This document shows, one piece after another, positions 46,001 to 55,088 of a stretch of DNA of 64,000 bases. The position numbers and the translations under genes are program-made. Every line of letters starts with the position of its first letter. Positions within the stretch are counted from its first letter, which is position 1. The notes below the pieces were generated by a model, which had not been told where the DNA came from, did not search any database, and was given only the letters and a program-made list of their open reading frames with translations. Source of the DNA: Nemertoderma westbladi (lineage: Eukaryota > Xenacoelomorpha > Nemertodermatida > Nemertodermatidae); NCBI GenBank assembly GCA_032718475.1, contig JAUCBJ010005698.1:1-64000 (forward strand), given 5' to 3'.

Positions 46001-49000
46001 CTCCAATCGCTCTCTCTGATCTTCATGAAGGATCCACTCGCGGAAGGGAGGCCCAGATCCACGGCGTCGTCCCTGGCAACATGTAATACCGACAGATCTA
46101 TCCCGGGTTCAAATAACTCCGATCCACCCGTCCGGGTTTCAGGTTCGACTTTCTCCGCTCCCTTGGCTGGTCTAATCTCAGTCGGAGTAAGATGGGGAGG
46201 CCATTCATTCTCCTTACTCAGGAAGTCGGGTTCACCTAACCGATCTATAGTATCTGTTAGTTCTTGAGGAGTTGCTCCTCTGGAAGCGATGTCCGTTGGA
46301 TTAAACTTCTTGGGGCAATATCTCCATTGATCTACATTGGAGCTAAGATTGTCATTATCTGAGGAGTGTGGTGTTCCCTCAGTTGGGTCGTCTCCCTCAC
46401 TAGTATCGTCTTCCCATTCACTCACCTGGCAGACACGATCTTGAAGCAGTCTTTCCCTGAGCGTTCTACGGGAAGGTCCAGTAAGGTACCAACATACTCT
46501 AGTTCTTACCGCATAGGTCTGTAGGGGCTGCGGTTGAGCAGGCCGTTTCTCTAATGTCTCCAGCGCCTCATGCGCGTTTTGGCCGATGAGTATTTGCACT
46601 CCAGGGTAATCAGTCTGGAATCGAGGTATGTTAAGATGTTGGATGCTCTCATCCTCGTCCCAATTATAAAGGTCTGCTTGAGTAGTAGCGAAGTTCTTTA
46701 TAGCCACCATTTTCACTGACCTTATGCTATGTTCTCCTAGTTCGTCTTGTGGGGTGGACAACGCGCCTACATAATAATCAGCTGTTATTGTAGATTTCCA
46801 AACTTGCATAATGCCTGACATGTTGAGCTTAGTTTGGAACTTGGGTTGTCCAGCAAATATATCTTCGGCTAGCTCTTTATCGATGAATGTTCCTGTGCTG
46901 CCGGAGTCCAGGAGGGCGTTCACTACATAACTCCGTTTAGGTCCGTGCACCCTTACCTGCACCACAGGAAACTCTCGGATTCCTATATTGGAAGTTGGCG
47001 CTTTCCAAGATGGTTGTTGATCGGAAGTAGTTAAGGTAAGGTCGCTGTCTGTGTCTTTCTCATGTACGAGTGCTCGATACACTGCGGTGGTGTTTATTAG
47101 GTAACAGGATTCGTTTTGGTCGGAGAACTCGTCCGTATAGAATCCTTCCATCTCAGATTGATCAGTGTCGTTCACATCACTGAATTGGACATGTAGTTCG
47201 GACTCACTTACCTGACTCGGGCTGTTTCGTTCGAATTCCGTGTGCAACAAGATATGATGTTTTGCGCCGCACTTTGCACACCTTGCGTCGGAGTTACAGG
47301 TTCGCCGTTGGTGTCCTCGTCTGAGGCAATTATAACACAACCGCTTATCCCACATGACTTCACGTCTATCCTCGAGTGATTTCCTCAGGAATTTATCACA
47401 CGCATTTAAACGGTGGGGCCCGTCGCACAGCACACATTTCGGCTTGATGTTACTTACTTTAACCTGTGCTATGTGGTGCACACTTGTTCTTTCCTCGGGC
47501 TTTCTCACCTGAATTCCTTTAGGAGACGTAGGAGGGGTTTTTTGTATCGGTTCCCTTCTGTCATTGGGTCGAGACTTGGATTTACTTACCTGTTCTTTAG
47601 GCATTTTATTGACATAATAAGGTCTGTCAGTGTCTTTCCCGCTGTCCTCTCCTTGAGAGGTTTGGCTTTCACCGTCGTCGGTATAACATACTGGTGTTAC
47701 CCTTCTCCTAGAAACGGGTTTCTCACTTACCTTGTTTTCCAATGTCTTCTCTCTGGACTGCCTTAGGAGCTGTAATTTCACTTCTCTATCTAAGAATGAC
47801 ATGAGATCAGTCATGGTAGGGTCTCGTCGTTGTTGTTCCATCATATATAACACTTTCTTATCCCAGTGTGTACCTACTCCACCCTTCGGTAAAGCAGAAG
47901 CCACTGCTCTAATAACCATAGCACTCTGATACTCATGAGACTTACCTAGCCAATCTAATTGTCTGCAGATCTCCTGAATTTCATCGGAAAACTCTATAAT
48001 CCCGCTGCTAATAAACTTTCGGGGCGCTACCAACTTTGCATACAAATACCCAGCTATGTTATTCCTATTACCATACCTGATGTTTAGTGTATCCCAAACT
48101 TGTCTTAATCCGTCTGGATGTCCAATAAACCTTAACGCCATTAACTTGGGAGATCCTTCCAAGCACTCGATGAGGTATCTAAGTTTTTCTCCATTAGATA
48201 GTACAGAGTTCTGTATGTTATCTTTGTAATATTCATTAAAAGGTAACCATTTCATCTCATCTCCATTGAACTTGACGATCTCTCCAACCTTTACCGCTTG
48301 CCGGGCTTCGGTTCTAGCCATTTGACGCGTAAAACTTTCTTGGGCCATCGTGCTATTTAATATCGAGTTATCGGTATATAAATTTCTAGGATTATGGTCA
48401 GTTCTATATGGAATATCATTATCAACAGGTCTATAATTACCCTTAATAGGGTTCACTATAGGAGTTTCTACTTCGCTAGTAGTATAAATGCGTGTAGGCT
48501 CCACACCTTGCGCATGAGATACTTCAGACCTAACGGGTTGACACATTGTTACAGAGGGTGGTGGTATACCCTTTTGGGTGTTTACTAATTTATCGCGTTC
48601 AAGCGCGATACTTTGCTGCACTTCTTGCAACTCTAGCCTACTTTCCCTTACTGTGCCCTTGAACTGCTGGACAGTCTCCTGCATCTGTCCGAGCAGGATA
48701 TCCATCCCCCGCCGTCTCTCGTCCACCCATTCGACCGCCGAAGCGGGAGTCGCCAACGTTGTAGCGGGCGGACGAGGGACAACGGGAGACAAATCTGGAA
48801 TATTTCGCTCGGGGTCCAGGACCTGAACTGTCTCTTGGGCAGTTCCACGGGGCACAGGTAGCTTAGTGCTATGCAGAGGGAATTTAGAAGTAGTTTCAGG
48901 GAGCACAGGTGTATCTATCACCGAAGGGGTGATTTCAAGAACAGGCCTAATTATTTCAGGCTCATCTACTATAGTAGGGAGTCTTTCTATTTTAATTATT

Positions 49001-52000
49001 TGGTCTGTGGGCTCTGTACTACCTAAGTTGGTGTTATTTAGTTGCCTTCTAACAGCTGGAGGCAAATCAGGCAATTTCTGACGGTGGAATGTTCTTTTAC
49101 GTCTACTTAGACGAGATCTATTTCCTTTGCCTTCAGTATCGGTGGTATCGCCTTCCTCCGATGATGTATATCCCTGTCTTTTGGGAGTAGATCGATCCAT
49201 CATCCGCATATTGCTAGCCGTTAACTGTTTATTTATGCAGTCTTGATTCTCCTGAATGTTTTCCAATTCTAACTGGGTGGTTTCTTCAGTCGCTCTCCGT
49301 TCTGCTTCTGCCACTGCCTCTGCCGCCTTTCTTTCAGCTGCTGCTTCTGCCAAGGTCGCCTTTGCTTCTGCCGCTGCCTCTGCCGCCCTTGCCTCTGCCG
49401 CTGCCTCTGCCGCCCTTGCCTCTGCCGCTGCCTCTGCCGCCTTTGCCTCTGCCGCTGCCGCTTTTGCCCCTGCTGCTGCCTCTGCCGCTGCCACTTTTCT
49501 TTCTGCTTCTGCAGCTACCACTGCTGCTTTCTTTCTGTCTTCTATGCGTTTTTTCTTTACTTGTTCTTCCCTTTCTCTAGCGATGCGGAGTTGTTCATCG
49601 AATTTAGCTTGGTTCGCCGCTAACCTATCCACATCAATCGCATCTAACACAAGTTTGGCTCCTTCACTATTAGGGCTAAGCCCATCTAGTCTTCTCCGCA
49701 ACTCTTCATCACCTACGAAACGCTGATAGTCTGACAGATAGATGTCAATGGCATCCCTCTTATGCGGTTTCTCTGCTGTCACTTCGCTCTCGGTTGTATC
49801 TAGTAGACTGTCTGACAGATTCTGCTTTGCGTCAGACATGCTTATGTATACCGTTGAATGTCTACTGCTGTATTACAGTCTGAGTAAGTCTAGTAACTCA
49901 GTATTAACTGCTAGCCTAGTAATTAATTACCGGTACTGCTACTCAGTGTAGTAGGATATATATATAATATATTAGAATACCGGTATACTTATAGTATATA
50001 TAACTATATAAGTATTATTACAGACTAGGTTTATCACAGAATACCGGTATAATTTTAGCACAAATATATATAAATATATAATAGGCCTATCGGAATACCG
50101 GTATACAGCTTACAGTTTGTAGGATATATAATTCTGAAATAGAATTAATTACAAGTACCGGTATAATTTCAGCCTAGATTTATAGAAATAAAGATAATAG
50201 GCCTATCGTAAATACCGGTATATCAATTATTTCAAATAATTGAATTTCTGTTACTTTAGGGTTACTTGGTTACTTTACTTACTTTATTACCGTTATTTGA
50301 GCAGTAATCCAACTTATATTGAGACCTAATGGTTGTATGGTAGGCCTACGATTTATAAATCGTTAGATTTGATTTATAATATATATATACCCGTTTTAAT
50401 GGGTTTTGTCAATGTTTGAAATAAATGTTATTATTTCTGGGGAGTAATCACTACACAAAGCGGTGCGCTTTCAGTGAAGTGTTACGTACAGGACACTAAA
50501 ACAAATAATACTAATTTACCTAAGTTACTTAATACTACAAATTACGTACAATTCGGCTGAGATTACAATCTCTAAATAAATGCAAAAATTTACAAAAAAC
50601 ACAAAATACGAATTTTTAGGGTAATTTTACAAGAAGTCTACAAACCAGCCTAACAAAGGGTTAGAATACCGGTCATTACAACGGACAGGGTACTACGGTA
50701 TTTGAAATAATAAGTAGTAGTAAATACACTGCGTTGTCTAGATAGGAAAATACCACCGCCTGACGACCTATAGCCGTATCGCTATAGGTTCTACGTTATG
50801 TATCACGGAGTGTTCCTACCTAGAAGTTAATAGAGCTAATCGAATGTGCCTATCAACCACTTTACAACACAAATATAATGTCTACAATAATTACTTCGGA
50901 AAGTACTGTACACTAAACCCTAAATTAGGTACGAGTACTTATATAACAGATAATCAGTAGTTAAATATACTTGAACAGCTAAAAGAACCACGGCATCTGC
51001 TGGAGTGACCGATGCACAAAATCACCAGTCTTTACCTACGCCGAGCAGCCCGTGTAGTACCGGGGTTAATTTAACTATAACGGTATGTATAACAAACACA
51101 ATTACTGTAGGAACAAACTTGGGGAATGAATGTTGCGGATAATCGCATAAACTCCGAATAATAAATATTACGCTACGCGTACAAACTACTCAAACAAAAT
51201 ACAGACCGAACACTGACAGACTACTATCAAGCCTAAACAAACTACGGTATATGCAGACTCCGAAATGATTAGGGAGTATGCGCTCTAACCCAGTAGTGCG
51301 ACTTATTCTTTAGTTGGGGGATTACCTTACAGCGTTCGCTGCCCCTACTGCCTAATCATACTTAATCGGACAGATGATCTACACACGTGGCAATCCGTTC
51401 AGACCTAATAACAGCCAGACAACTATCCAGCCTACAAATTATCTAAATAAAATTATACGCTACCCGTACAGACTTACACAAACAAAGTACAGACTAAACG
51501 ATGGCAGACCACTCTCAAGCCTAAATAAACCACAGGACATGCAGACTCCGAAATGATTAGGGAGTATGCGCTCTAACCCAGTAGTGCGACTTATTCTTTA
51601 GTTGGGGGATTACCTTACAGCGTTCGCTGCCCCTACTGCCTAATCGTACTTAATCGGACAAGTGCTCTACACACACTGTAATCCGTTCAGACTTAACAGC
51701 AATCAGACAACAGCTCAGCCTACAAATTGTCTGTACAATCTGATCAGGCTTACACGCCTTCTGTTCAATACTGGCCTACAAATAAATAAAACTTGACAGA
51801 AATAAGTAAACCATATAAAGGTATAAGGGGTGATCAATCCCTAATCCCCTAAACAGCCTACCGGTATACAACAATCAAATCGAATAATACTAGTGTACTT
51901 ATACGGAAGTACCGGTTAGAACAGTTAGGCCTACTGACCTACAGAATGTACCGGTTCAGGTTTACCGGTTGACCGGTACTTTCAACTTTATTGCTTACTG

Positions 52001-54381
52001 CAACAAAGAAGCTATATCCTTTAATGTTCGCGCTTTCAGACCTTTGGCAGTTTAACCCACCAAATTAAGATGTCTTCTAGATATTAAATCAGTTTTTAGT
52101 CTATGACACGTATTTGATTCACTACACTAGTCGAAACCAATCCGTGCGCGACCATTCACCCGCTGGATATTCCCGGGAGATTGGGTTCGACGGTTTAATT
52201 TTGTTGCTATGTAAGCCTAATGTATTATTCGACTGACAGTATTATATAATCTCTGACAATATTATTTACCTTCGGGAATATTAACAGTTCCTTTAGGACG
52301 TGGCACTTTATCTACATAAACAGAGTTATGACTTAAACTACTCACAACGATATGGCTTAATTATAATTCACATATATGGCGCATTCTTTAGGAATTGCTT
52401 CTTTAACAGACTCACTCATACACAATGCTGCACAATACTGCACACTAATCTGCCAATCTTCACTGATTTTAGTCACATATAAAAGGAACACAGACTGACT
52501 CATGTAGGGTCTATCAAATAACATTAGATTCACTTCAAACCACTTTAACATAAGTCACAATCGTTTATCTGTAACCCTTCTCTCTTACCTTCGGTATATC
52601 AAGAATATTGGGTTTCGGGGTGATTTATCGTTATTCCAATATAATAATTCATCAACCATATTATGAAGAACTGACAGTAAATAGCAGTATAAAACAACAA
52701 CTGAACACTGATTGTTATGAGTTTGCAATGTTTCAGCAGTCAGGATGTATGATCAGTCAGCAGTTGATTCCATGAGTCAGGTAGGTTAAAGGATATATGC
52801 CCTTTATAATTAAACCTACTAGTGTAAGACTAAAAACAGTAAAGCACAAAATACTTCCAAGCCGTTCTTTCTTTGGCTCAGGACTGAATGTAAACAATGC
52901 ACATAGGCATTGCGTCATTTCTCGGAAATTTTCTGTACAAGGAGCCACAAAAACGCTCCAATTGGCTGACTGAACTGAGAGACGCCGTAGAACAAAGGAA
53001 ATCAACACGTATGAATGTCAGCTGTTAACCGTAGTCATAGTAACTACTGTTCAAGAGTAGCTATCACCCCTTTGCGTCACGAATTGCCATAGAATCATAA
53101 AATATGCCTTTCACAGTACACATACGGAGGAAATAGGTCTTAGATCCTCTAAAAACACCGATACAGCAATAATACGGTCTCTTACACTTATTAAATCAAC
53201 TACAGAGTATTTTAATGTAAAAGATAATAAAAATAACGGGGCAATTCAGCAAAGGCTTTTACAGAGGCTGTGCCCAACCAAATACAAATATTCTTGACAA
53301 ACAGTAGTCAGTCAGCTCAGCAAGTAGATGTCACAAAATGATAGCTCTGCTTTAGACTTTATGTTATCATATTTATAATACCAGTAGGAATGAATATGAT
53401 ACACCTATGAAAAAAATTGTATTGTATTCCATTGTATTTGATTCTGTTTAAATTTGTTTGAATTTATAAGAAAATTTATTTTGATGTTTTTTTTGGAAAT
53501 TTACATTAATTATTGTACATTTTTGATGTAAAAATTGTACAATTCGTTGAAATGAAAATCCGGTCAAAAATTGAAATCCGGCCAGAGCAGGAGTCGGAGC
53601 CGGAACCTGATTTTTTTCTCAAAATCCGACCTCAATTCGGCCTGGCCAGATATCCGACACACCCCTAATCCGCATGCTGCATTGCATTGTGTCATTAAGA
53701 ATGCTATGTCGGCTTATCGACAAAATATTAATATATAAATATTAACTTAAAAACCCTTGAATTTAGTATAAATTGTGATTTTTAATTTGAATTAGGCCTA
53801 AGTAGAACTTAAGTAAAACATGAGTTGAATTACAGAATTAAGTTACATGCAATTAGCTATCAGCTGACGGCAAACAGCTGGTCGGCAGGTTTTATTCGCA
53901 TCGGGAGGCATTCGGAAGAGAACAGAGAACAAGCCTGAAAACGGGAGAAGGAAGGAAAGGGTGCAGTCTCGGTGGGAGGGACATTTGAAAATTATAAATA
54001 GAGTTTGGTGTCATCGGTGGGCCAATATTAACGTAAACGTGGAACAAGCTCGTTGATAAATAATTCAATCTGTCAATACTGCAATAGGGCCTAATTTACA
54101 TCATAAATTATAAATGAGCTCTGAACAGAACATCAGAACCAGATAAATAGGATAACTCCCGAAAACTTACCTGTGGTAACAATATACTGTTTGTCAGGAC
54201 TTACTCCCACTGTATCACAAACTATCGGCATACCGAAATCCTGGAGAAGTTGAATACTTCGTCGCATTTCTGGATGCTGTCGCTTGAGTTTTTGGGCTTT
54301 CTTTGAACCCAGCCATTCGGGTATGGATCGCCCCTTCGAGAGGTTGTAGATCTTAACGTCATTTGGGGCAGAAACTTCCAT
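32423..54381 (-). CDS. NOL10: Nucleolar protein 10 (ENP2 homologue), three coding exons, 669 aa
   Basis: Exons 54381-54171, 36606-36442 and 34056-32423 join in frame at consensus GT..AG sites to 2010 nt including the stop. Length fits the family (vertebrate NOL10 is near 690 aa). Diagnostic segments: DVKIYNLSKGRSIPEWL, then GTYKPRMRCYD, then KFERCFDSE, then YDLRSDKPFL, then WCSFLDSLTEELEE, then YMHGYFIDIRLY. A WD40-like propeller fills the first half. A NUC153-type block (DARFAALFSNPDLEVD) and a basic tail follow. The yeast counterpart Enp2 is needed for 18S rRNA maturation in the small-subunit processome. Start: ATG at 54381; the in-frame TTG two codons upstream is not needed. Intron 1 is 17.6 kb, mostly a BEL retroelement. 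Confidence 0.95.
34270..35036 (+). pseudogene. 5'-truncated LINE copy (C-terminal 250 codons)
   Basis: In NOL10 intron 2, antisense to the gene. It starts abruptly within RT (VLSESLEGAQRLL) and runs to a stop at 35036 with the frame nearly intact: LLYGS-type segment, ALTAEDTKSLDG, LCFAGHCFRRED, HGGQPMTSLRRILKDTGL. An AT repeat and the tail ATGCAGCTGCAATG follow. Typical 5' truncation by target-primed reverse transcription. Confidence 0.9.
35105..35385. repeat. 19-bp minisatellite
   Basis: About 14 copies of AGTAACCAGTTTATGTTAC and the variant GTAACAAGTTTGTTTATGTT. Confidence 0.92.
35543..36300. mobile_element. MITE with an amplified left end
   Basis: The left terminus GCCCATGTGAAGAATACCAG and right terminus TAGTATTCTTCACATGGGCG are inverted copies. 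The left one has expanded into the 53-bp array; the right part holds GTTTTCACCAAAAACGCAGG and AT-rich sequence. The relative at 39240-39520 shares both halves without the array. Confidence 0.7.
35546..36110. repeat. 53-bp tandem repeat derived from a MITE end
   Basis: About ten copies with period 53 of CATGTGAAGAATACCAGACT, TTCTGCCGTTATATTTCACT and TTGCAGTTACCCC. An inverted counterpart of its start (GTATTCTTCACATGGGCG) occurs at about 36278-36297, so the array is an expanded left end of a MITE. A single-copy relative lies at 39240-39520. Confidence 0.9.
36442..36606 (-). CDS. NOL10: NOL10 exon 2
   Basis: 165 bp between acceptor TATTATTCACAG and donor CATG/GTGAGT. It encodes GTYKPRMRCYDVNELSMKFE onward to FHVQHG, a highly conserved part of NOL10. 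Confidence 0.95.
37940..38262 (-). mobile_element. tRNA-derived SINE-like element, copy 1
   Basis: On the minus strand, 38262-38189 reads like a tRNA: an A-box-like TTGGTGTAGTGGTTA, then GGAGGTTGTGGGTTCAACCCC holding a B box. A unique body follows down to about 37940, including a long homopolymer (G13+ on the plus strand). It matches copy 2 throughout. Confidence 0.75.
39522..39862 (-). mobile_element. tRNA-derived SINE-like element, copy 2
   Basis: The minus-strand head has the same internal promoter boxes as copy 1 (tRNA-like part about 39856-39784). The body shares CAGTACTCATTTAGCTACCA, AGTCTTTTAGTTAGTA and a poly-C/G tract at the same relative place. AAGGTGGGCTCTGAACCAAG is duplicated just beyond it (39860-39975). 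Confidence 0.75.
40596..40850. repeat. 42-bp G-rich minisatellite, about six copies
   Basis: Unit GGGGATGGGGCTGGTCTCCC, GTACGCCAACGGCTAGGGGCTC. GGGGCTCGGGGATGGGG gives three G4 runs per unit. Open frames of about 120 codons on both strands are repeat artefacts. Confidence 0.92.
41203..42441 (-). repeat. 3' LTR of the BEL-type element
   Basis: 1239 bp, TG...CA, offset exactly 10,822 bp from its partner; small ORFs inside (60-83 codons) are the same in both LTRs and are not genes. Confidence 0.95.
42520..42790 (-). pseudogene. Coding-like stretch before the 3' LTR, frameshifted
   Basis: One minus-strand frame reads EVIELGRSYSLREFLDERIQ and continues with charged residues. From about 42690 another frame takes over, AYRNGRYLDHNPTPSDAII, and ends in a very basic tail (KKLRKRRLRKKD) with a stop at 42520. 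It could be the C-terminal part of the upstream ORF, separated by an intron or a frameshift. Speculative. Confidence 0.35.
43081..44067 (-). CDS. Unrecognised 328-aa ORF in the env position of the LTR element
   Basis: ATG at 44067, stop at 43081. I recognise no family. The protein is hydrophilic, with no signal peptide or membrane segment, so it is not a normal envelope. The N-terminus (MTELIEDVLGIGERYTLLLQ) looks helical. The centre is acidic and Arg-rich (KRSDFNDYLEFLIETYRNI). Near residues 225-255 YYCDECPRPNQ, then HKHPRRRCFKHGF, could bind zinc (C-x2-C and later His/Cys). It lies on the same strand as gag, 1.6 kb downstream, just before the 3' LTR, where accessory genes of retroelements sit. 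It may be a captured host gene or an element-specific regulator; neither is shown. Confidence 0.6.
   Translation of the reverse strand: MWINSYIADMTELIEDVLGIGERYTLLLQAFVDSLIRGDVSPTAAEDDGRYIEPPMSQEQLARELDYRKFAARYTQRNGTYMAFLTTGHPIDLHDIDDIDTKGEMVLFKYHTQRRRNNKPRIEHENSMRNRIEREDVEEPDKRSDFNDYLEFLIETYRNIASQQNLETRYPQGIHHDCMVELKRPDSPMMYLTADRPLPVVPNSFERMEEYCKLEKDHTRSPYKTYVFGYYCDECPRPNQQTERHKHPRRRCFKHGFIRYTYRSFERNLFNVSPTLVRFRRSLNKPMIRVSECSVKPPHSLVGPQTCDLGGVADPRGLYSLFKDLVLP
44068..45696. other. Non-coding region of the LTR element with an internal duplication
   Basis: AT-rich, no long ORF. Two imperfect direct copies about 180 bp apart (44870-44990 and 45050-45180) share CCAGAAC.TGTCTGGGGAC, ATATCGGT and ACGATATCTTAAT.GACTAG. 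RT and integrase would be expected here or before it, and are absent. Confidence 0.7.
45697..49839 (-). CDS. Gag-protease polyprotein of a BEL/Pao-type element, internally deleted pol (1380 aa)
   Basis: ATG at 49839, one open frame. Residues about 60-200 form an Ala/Glu coiled coil coded by GCN-rich microsatellite. About 505-690 is a DUF1759-like gag domain (VKVGEIVKFNGDEMKWLPF). Zinc knuckles fall at about 803-860 (CVLCDGPHRLNAC, CYNCLRRGHQRRTC, CAKCGAKHH). The aspartic protease motif ALLDSGSTGTFID is near 978, followed by a DUF1758-like part ending YAVRTRVCWYLTGPSR. Shortly after, the frame passes through an acidic linker straight into QWRYCPKKFNPTDIASRG (about 1173), normally found after RNase H. 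RT and RNase H, several hundred residues, are therefore missing in frame, and no integrase follows. Made from full-length RNA inside the cell; particle formation is plausible, reverse transcription by itself is not. Confidence 0.88.
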   Translation of the reverse strand: MSDAKQNLSDSLLDTTESEVTAEKPHKRDAIDIYLSDYQRFVGDEELRRRLDGLSPNSEGAKLVLDAIDVDRLAANQAKFDEQLRIAREREEQVKKKRIEDRKKAAVVAAEAERKVAAAEAAAGAKAAAAEAKAAEAAAEARAAEAAAEARAAEAAAEAKATLAEAAAERKAAEAVAEAERRATEETTQLELENIQENQDCINKQLTASNMRMMDRSTPKRQGYTSSEEGDTTDTEGKGNRSRLSRRKRTFHRQKLPDLPPAVRRQLNNTNLGSTEPTDQIIKIERLPTIVDEPEIIRPVLEITPSVIDTPVLPETTSKFPLHSTKLPVPRGTAQETVQVLDPERNIPDLSPVVPRPPATTLATPASAVEWVDERRRGMDILLGQMQETVQQFKGTVRESRLELQEVQQSIALERDKLVNTQKGIPPPSVTMCQPVRSEVSHAQGVEPTRIYTTSEVETPIVNPIKGNYRPVDNDIPYRTDHNPRNLYTDNSILNSTMAQESFTRQMARTEARQAVKVGEIVKFNGDEMKWLPFNEYYKDNIQNSVLSNGEKLRYLIECLEGSPKLMALRFIGHPDGLRQVWDTLNIRYGNRNNIAGYLYAKLVAPRKFISSGIIEFSDEIQEICRQLDWLGKSHEYQSAMVIRAVASALPKGGVGTHWDKKVLYMMEQQRRDPTMTDLMSFLDREVKLQLLRQSREKTLENKVSEKPVSRRRVTPVCYTDDGESQTSQGEDSGKDTDRPYYVNKMPKEQVSKSKSRPNDRREPIQKTPPTSPKGIQVRKPEERTSVHHIAQVKVSNIKPKCVLCDGPHRLNACDKFLRKSLEDRREVMWDKRLCYNCLRRGHQRRTCNSDARCAKCGAKHHILLHTEFERNSPSQVSESELHVQFSDVNDTDQSEMEGFYTDEFSDQNESCYLINTTAVYRALVHEKDTDSDLTLTTSDQQPSWKAPTSNIGIREFPVVQVRVHGPKRSYVVNALLDSGSTGTFIDKELAEDIFAGQPKFQTKLNMSGIMQVWKSTITADYYVGALSTPQDELGEHSIRSVKMVAIKNFATTQADLYNWDEDESIQHLNIPRFQTDYPGVQILIGQNAHEALETLEKRPAQPQPLQTYAVRTRVCWYLTGPSRRTLRERLLQDRVCQVSEWEDDTSEGDDPTEGTPHSSDNDNLSSNVDQWRYCPKKFNPTDIASRGATPQELTDTIDRLGEPDFLSKENEWPPHLTPTEIRPAKGAEKVEPETRTGGSELFEPGIDLSVLHVARDDAVDLGLPSASGSFMKIRESDWSSGTSDVSQRLSPLLQRATDHYSSWNRLCDAVIYFERCFYRHYSRTKRKPGIVFRMQRLNHPVGRLCLSEGNGGLSGNCGRQDSLPTTTSLILQTSRDSIT
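49840..52024. other. 5' leader of the LTR element
   Basis: No ORF of note. From 49930 to 50230 the palindrome ATACCGGTAT recurs at least five times. At 51254-51370 and 51542-51660 a 110-bp block (CCGAAATGATTAGGGAGTAT and so on) is duplicated with a 288-bp period. Such an ordered leader could hold packaging or dimerisation signals; this is inference. Confidence 0.6.
52025..53263 (-). repeat. 5' LTR of the BEL-type element
   Basis: Same 1239-bp sequence as the 3' LTR. It should contain the element's promoter for minus-strand transcription; no clear primer-binding site starting TGG follows it (the adjacent minus-strand bases are TTAAAGGATATAGC). Confidence 0.95.
53269..53669. mobile_element. 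Right part of a hAT-type MITE split by the LTR element
   Basis: Matches 13585-14015 (CCAACCAAATACAAA, TTTTGATGTTTTTTTT, GAAATCCGGCC, and the end ATATCCG.CACACCCCTA). The LTR element's target site GAGGC lies in the shared word GTTAGTGAGGCTG, seen at 13576 and split here at 41192/53264. The LTR element therefore inserted into an existing hAT copy. Confidence 0.8.
53680..53730 (-). repeat. LINE 3'-end fragment
   Basis: TGCATTGCATTGTGTCATTA, AGAATGCTATGTCGGCTTAT, CGACAAAAT is a diverged inverted copy of the LINE 3' end seen at 34995-35065. Confidence 0.65.
54171..54381 (-). CDS. NOL10: NOL10 exon 1
   Basis: 211 bp from the ATG at 54381 to donor ACAG/GTAAGT. It encodes MEVSAPNDVKIYNLSKGR through SPDKQYIVTTG, the conserved N-terminus. 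Confidence 0.93.
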
Positions 54382-55088
54382 TGCCAAGTTTCAAATTAAT
54401 TAAACTAGTTAACTTTGCAATTCGAATCCAGCCATACCGGTACCGGTAACTACTGTCTGACTGTAGCAGTGTGTAGGCCTACTTTAACCTTAACAAGTTA
54501 AGCACAATAAAAAAAATACCGGGCCGGTAATCAGAAAATGGAACAGTGCCAACCAACCCTGCCTGACTGCCAGAATAGAGTCTCATTATCAGATTACTGG
54601 ATATTTCTGGATTATTACTGGATATTTACTACCATGTTGCCATGTGATTCCCGTTCGTATATAATCTGATAACAGGGTCCAGCTGATTATTCTCATAAAT
54701 AAAACTAACCTTTTCTATTGAGTGAGTGACTCTCAGTTATCGTTTTGGGTCTACAATGGCAGAATGGTGAATGGAGTCAATAATGCTGTCAAGGTTTCAG
54801 ATAATTATTGATACCGTTTGCACCGAAACTTTAATCAAAACTTAAACATGAAATATTGTAATTGTATGTTCTGCAAAGTGAGTGATACCAGTACCTAATT
54901 TTTTTGGAATTGGGAGGGGAAATTGAACTTGTTTATTAGCGGATCCAAAGGTTGAATATTTAAATGTAAATAGTTAGGGCTTATGAGACAGTTACCTTAT
55001 GTATATGGTACAATACCTCCTGTATCACCCACTCTCCGTGTGATAAGCAGATTACAATTCAGTGGGCACTGCCGGAGAAAACGAGACA
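54382..55088. other. NOL10 5' flank
   Basis: Upstream of the NOL10 start codon on the minus strand. It should contain its 5' UTR and promoter; no TATA box is obvious. No other gene seen. Confidence 0.4.

Larger units (their letters stand above)
41203..53263 (-). mobile_element. Complete BEL/Pao-type LTR retrotransposon lacking RT and integrase (12,061 bp)
   Basis: Two 1239-bp LTRs (41203-42441 and 52025-53263) start TG and end CA and are flanked by a 5-bp duplication GAGGC (41198-41202 and 53264-53268). They appear identical at every position I compared, so insertion is recent. Orientation is minus, with the 5' LTR at 53263. Inside: a 2.2-kb leader, a gag-protease ORF (49839-45697), an unrecognised ORF (44067-43081), and a purine-rich GGGAGCGG immediately before the 3' LTR. 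BEL/Pao is assigned from the gag type and DUF1758-like protease region. No RT, RNase H catalytic core or integrase is present, so mobility would need proteins from another copy. Confidence 0.92.

Noticed and set aside
54382-54387. TTG start giving a two-residue extension of NOL10
   Set aside because: A normal ATG at 54381 aligns with the conserved N-terminus; TTG starts are not expected in animals.
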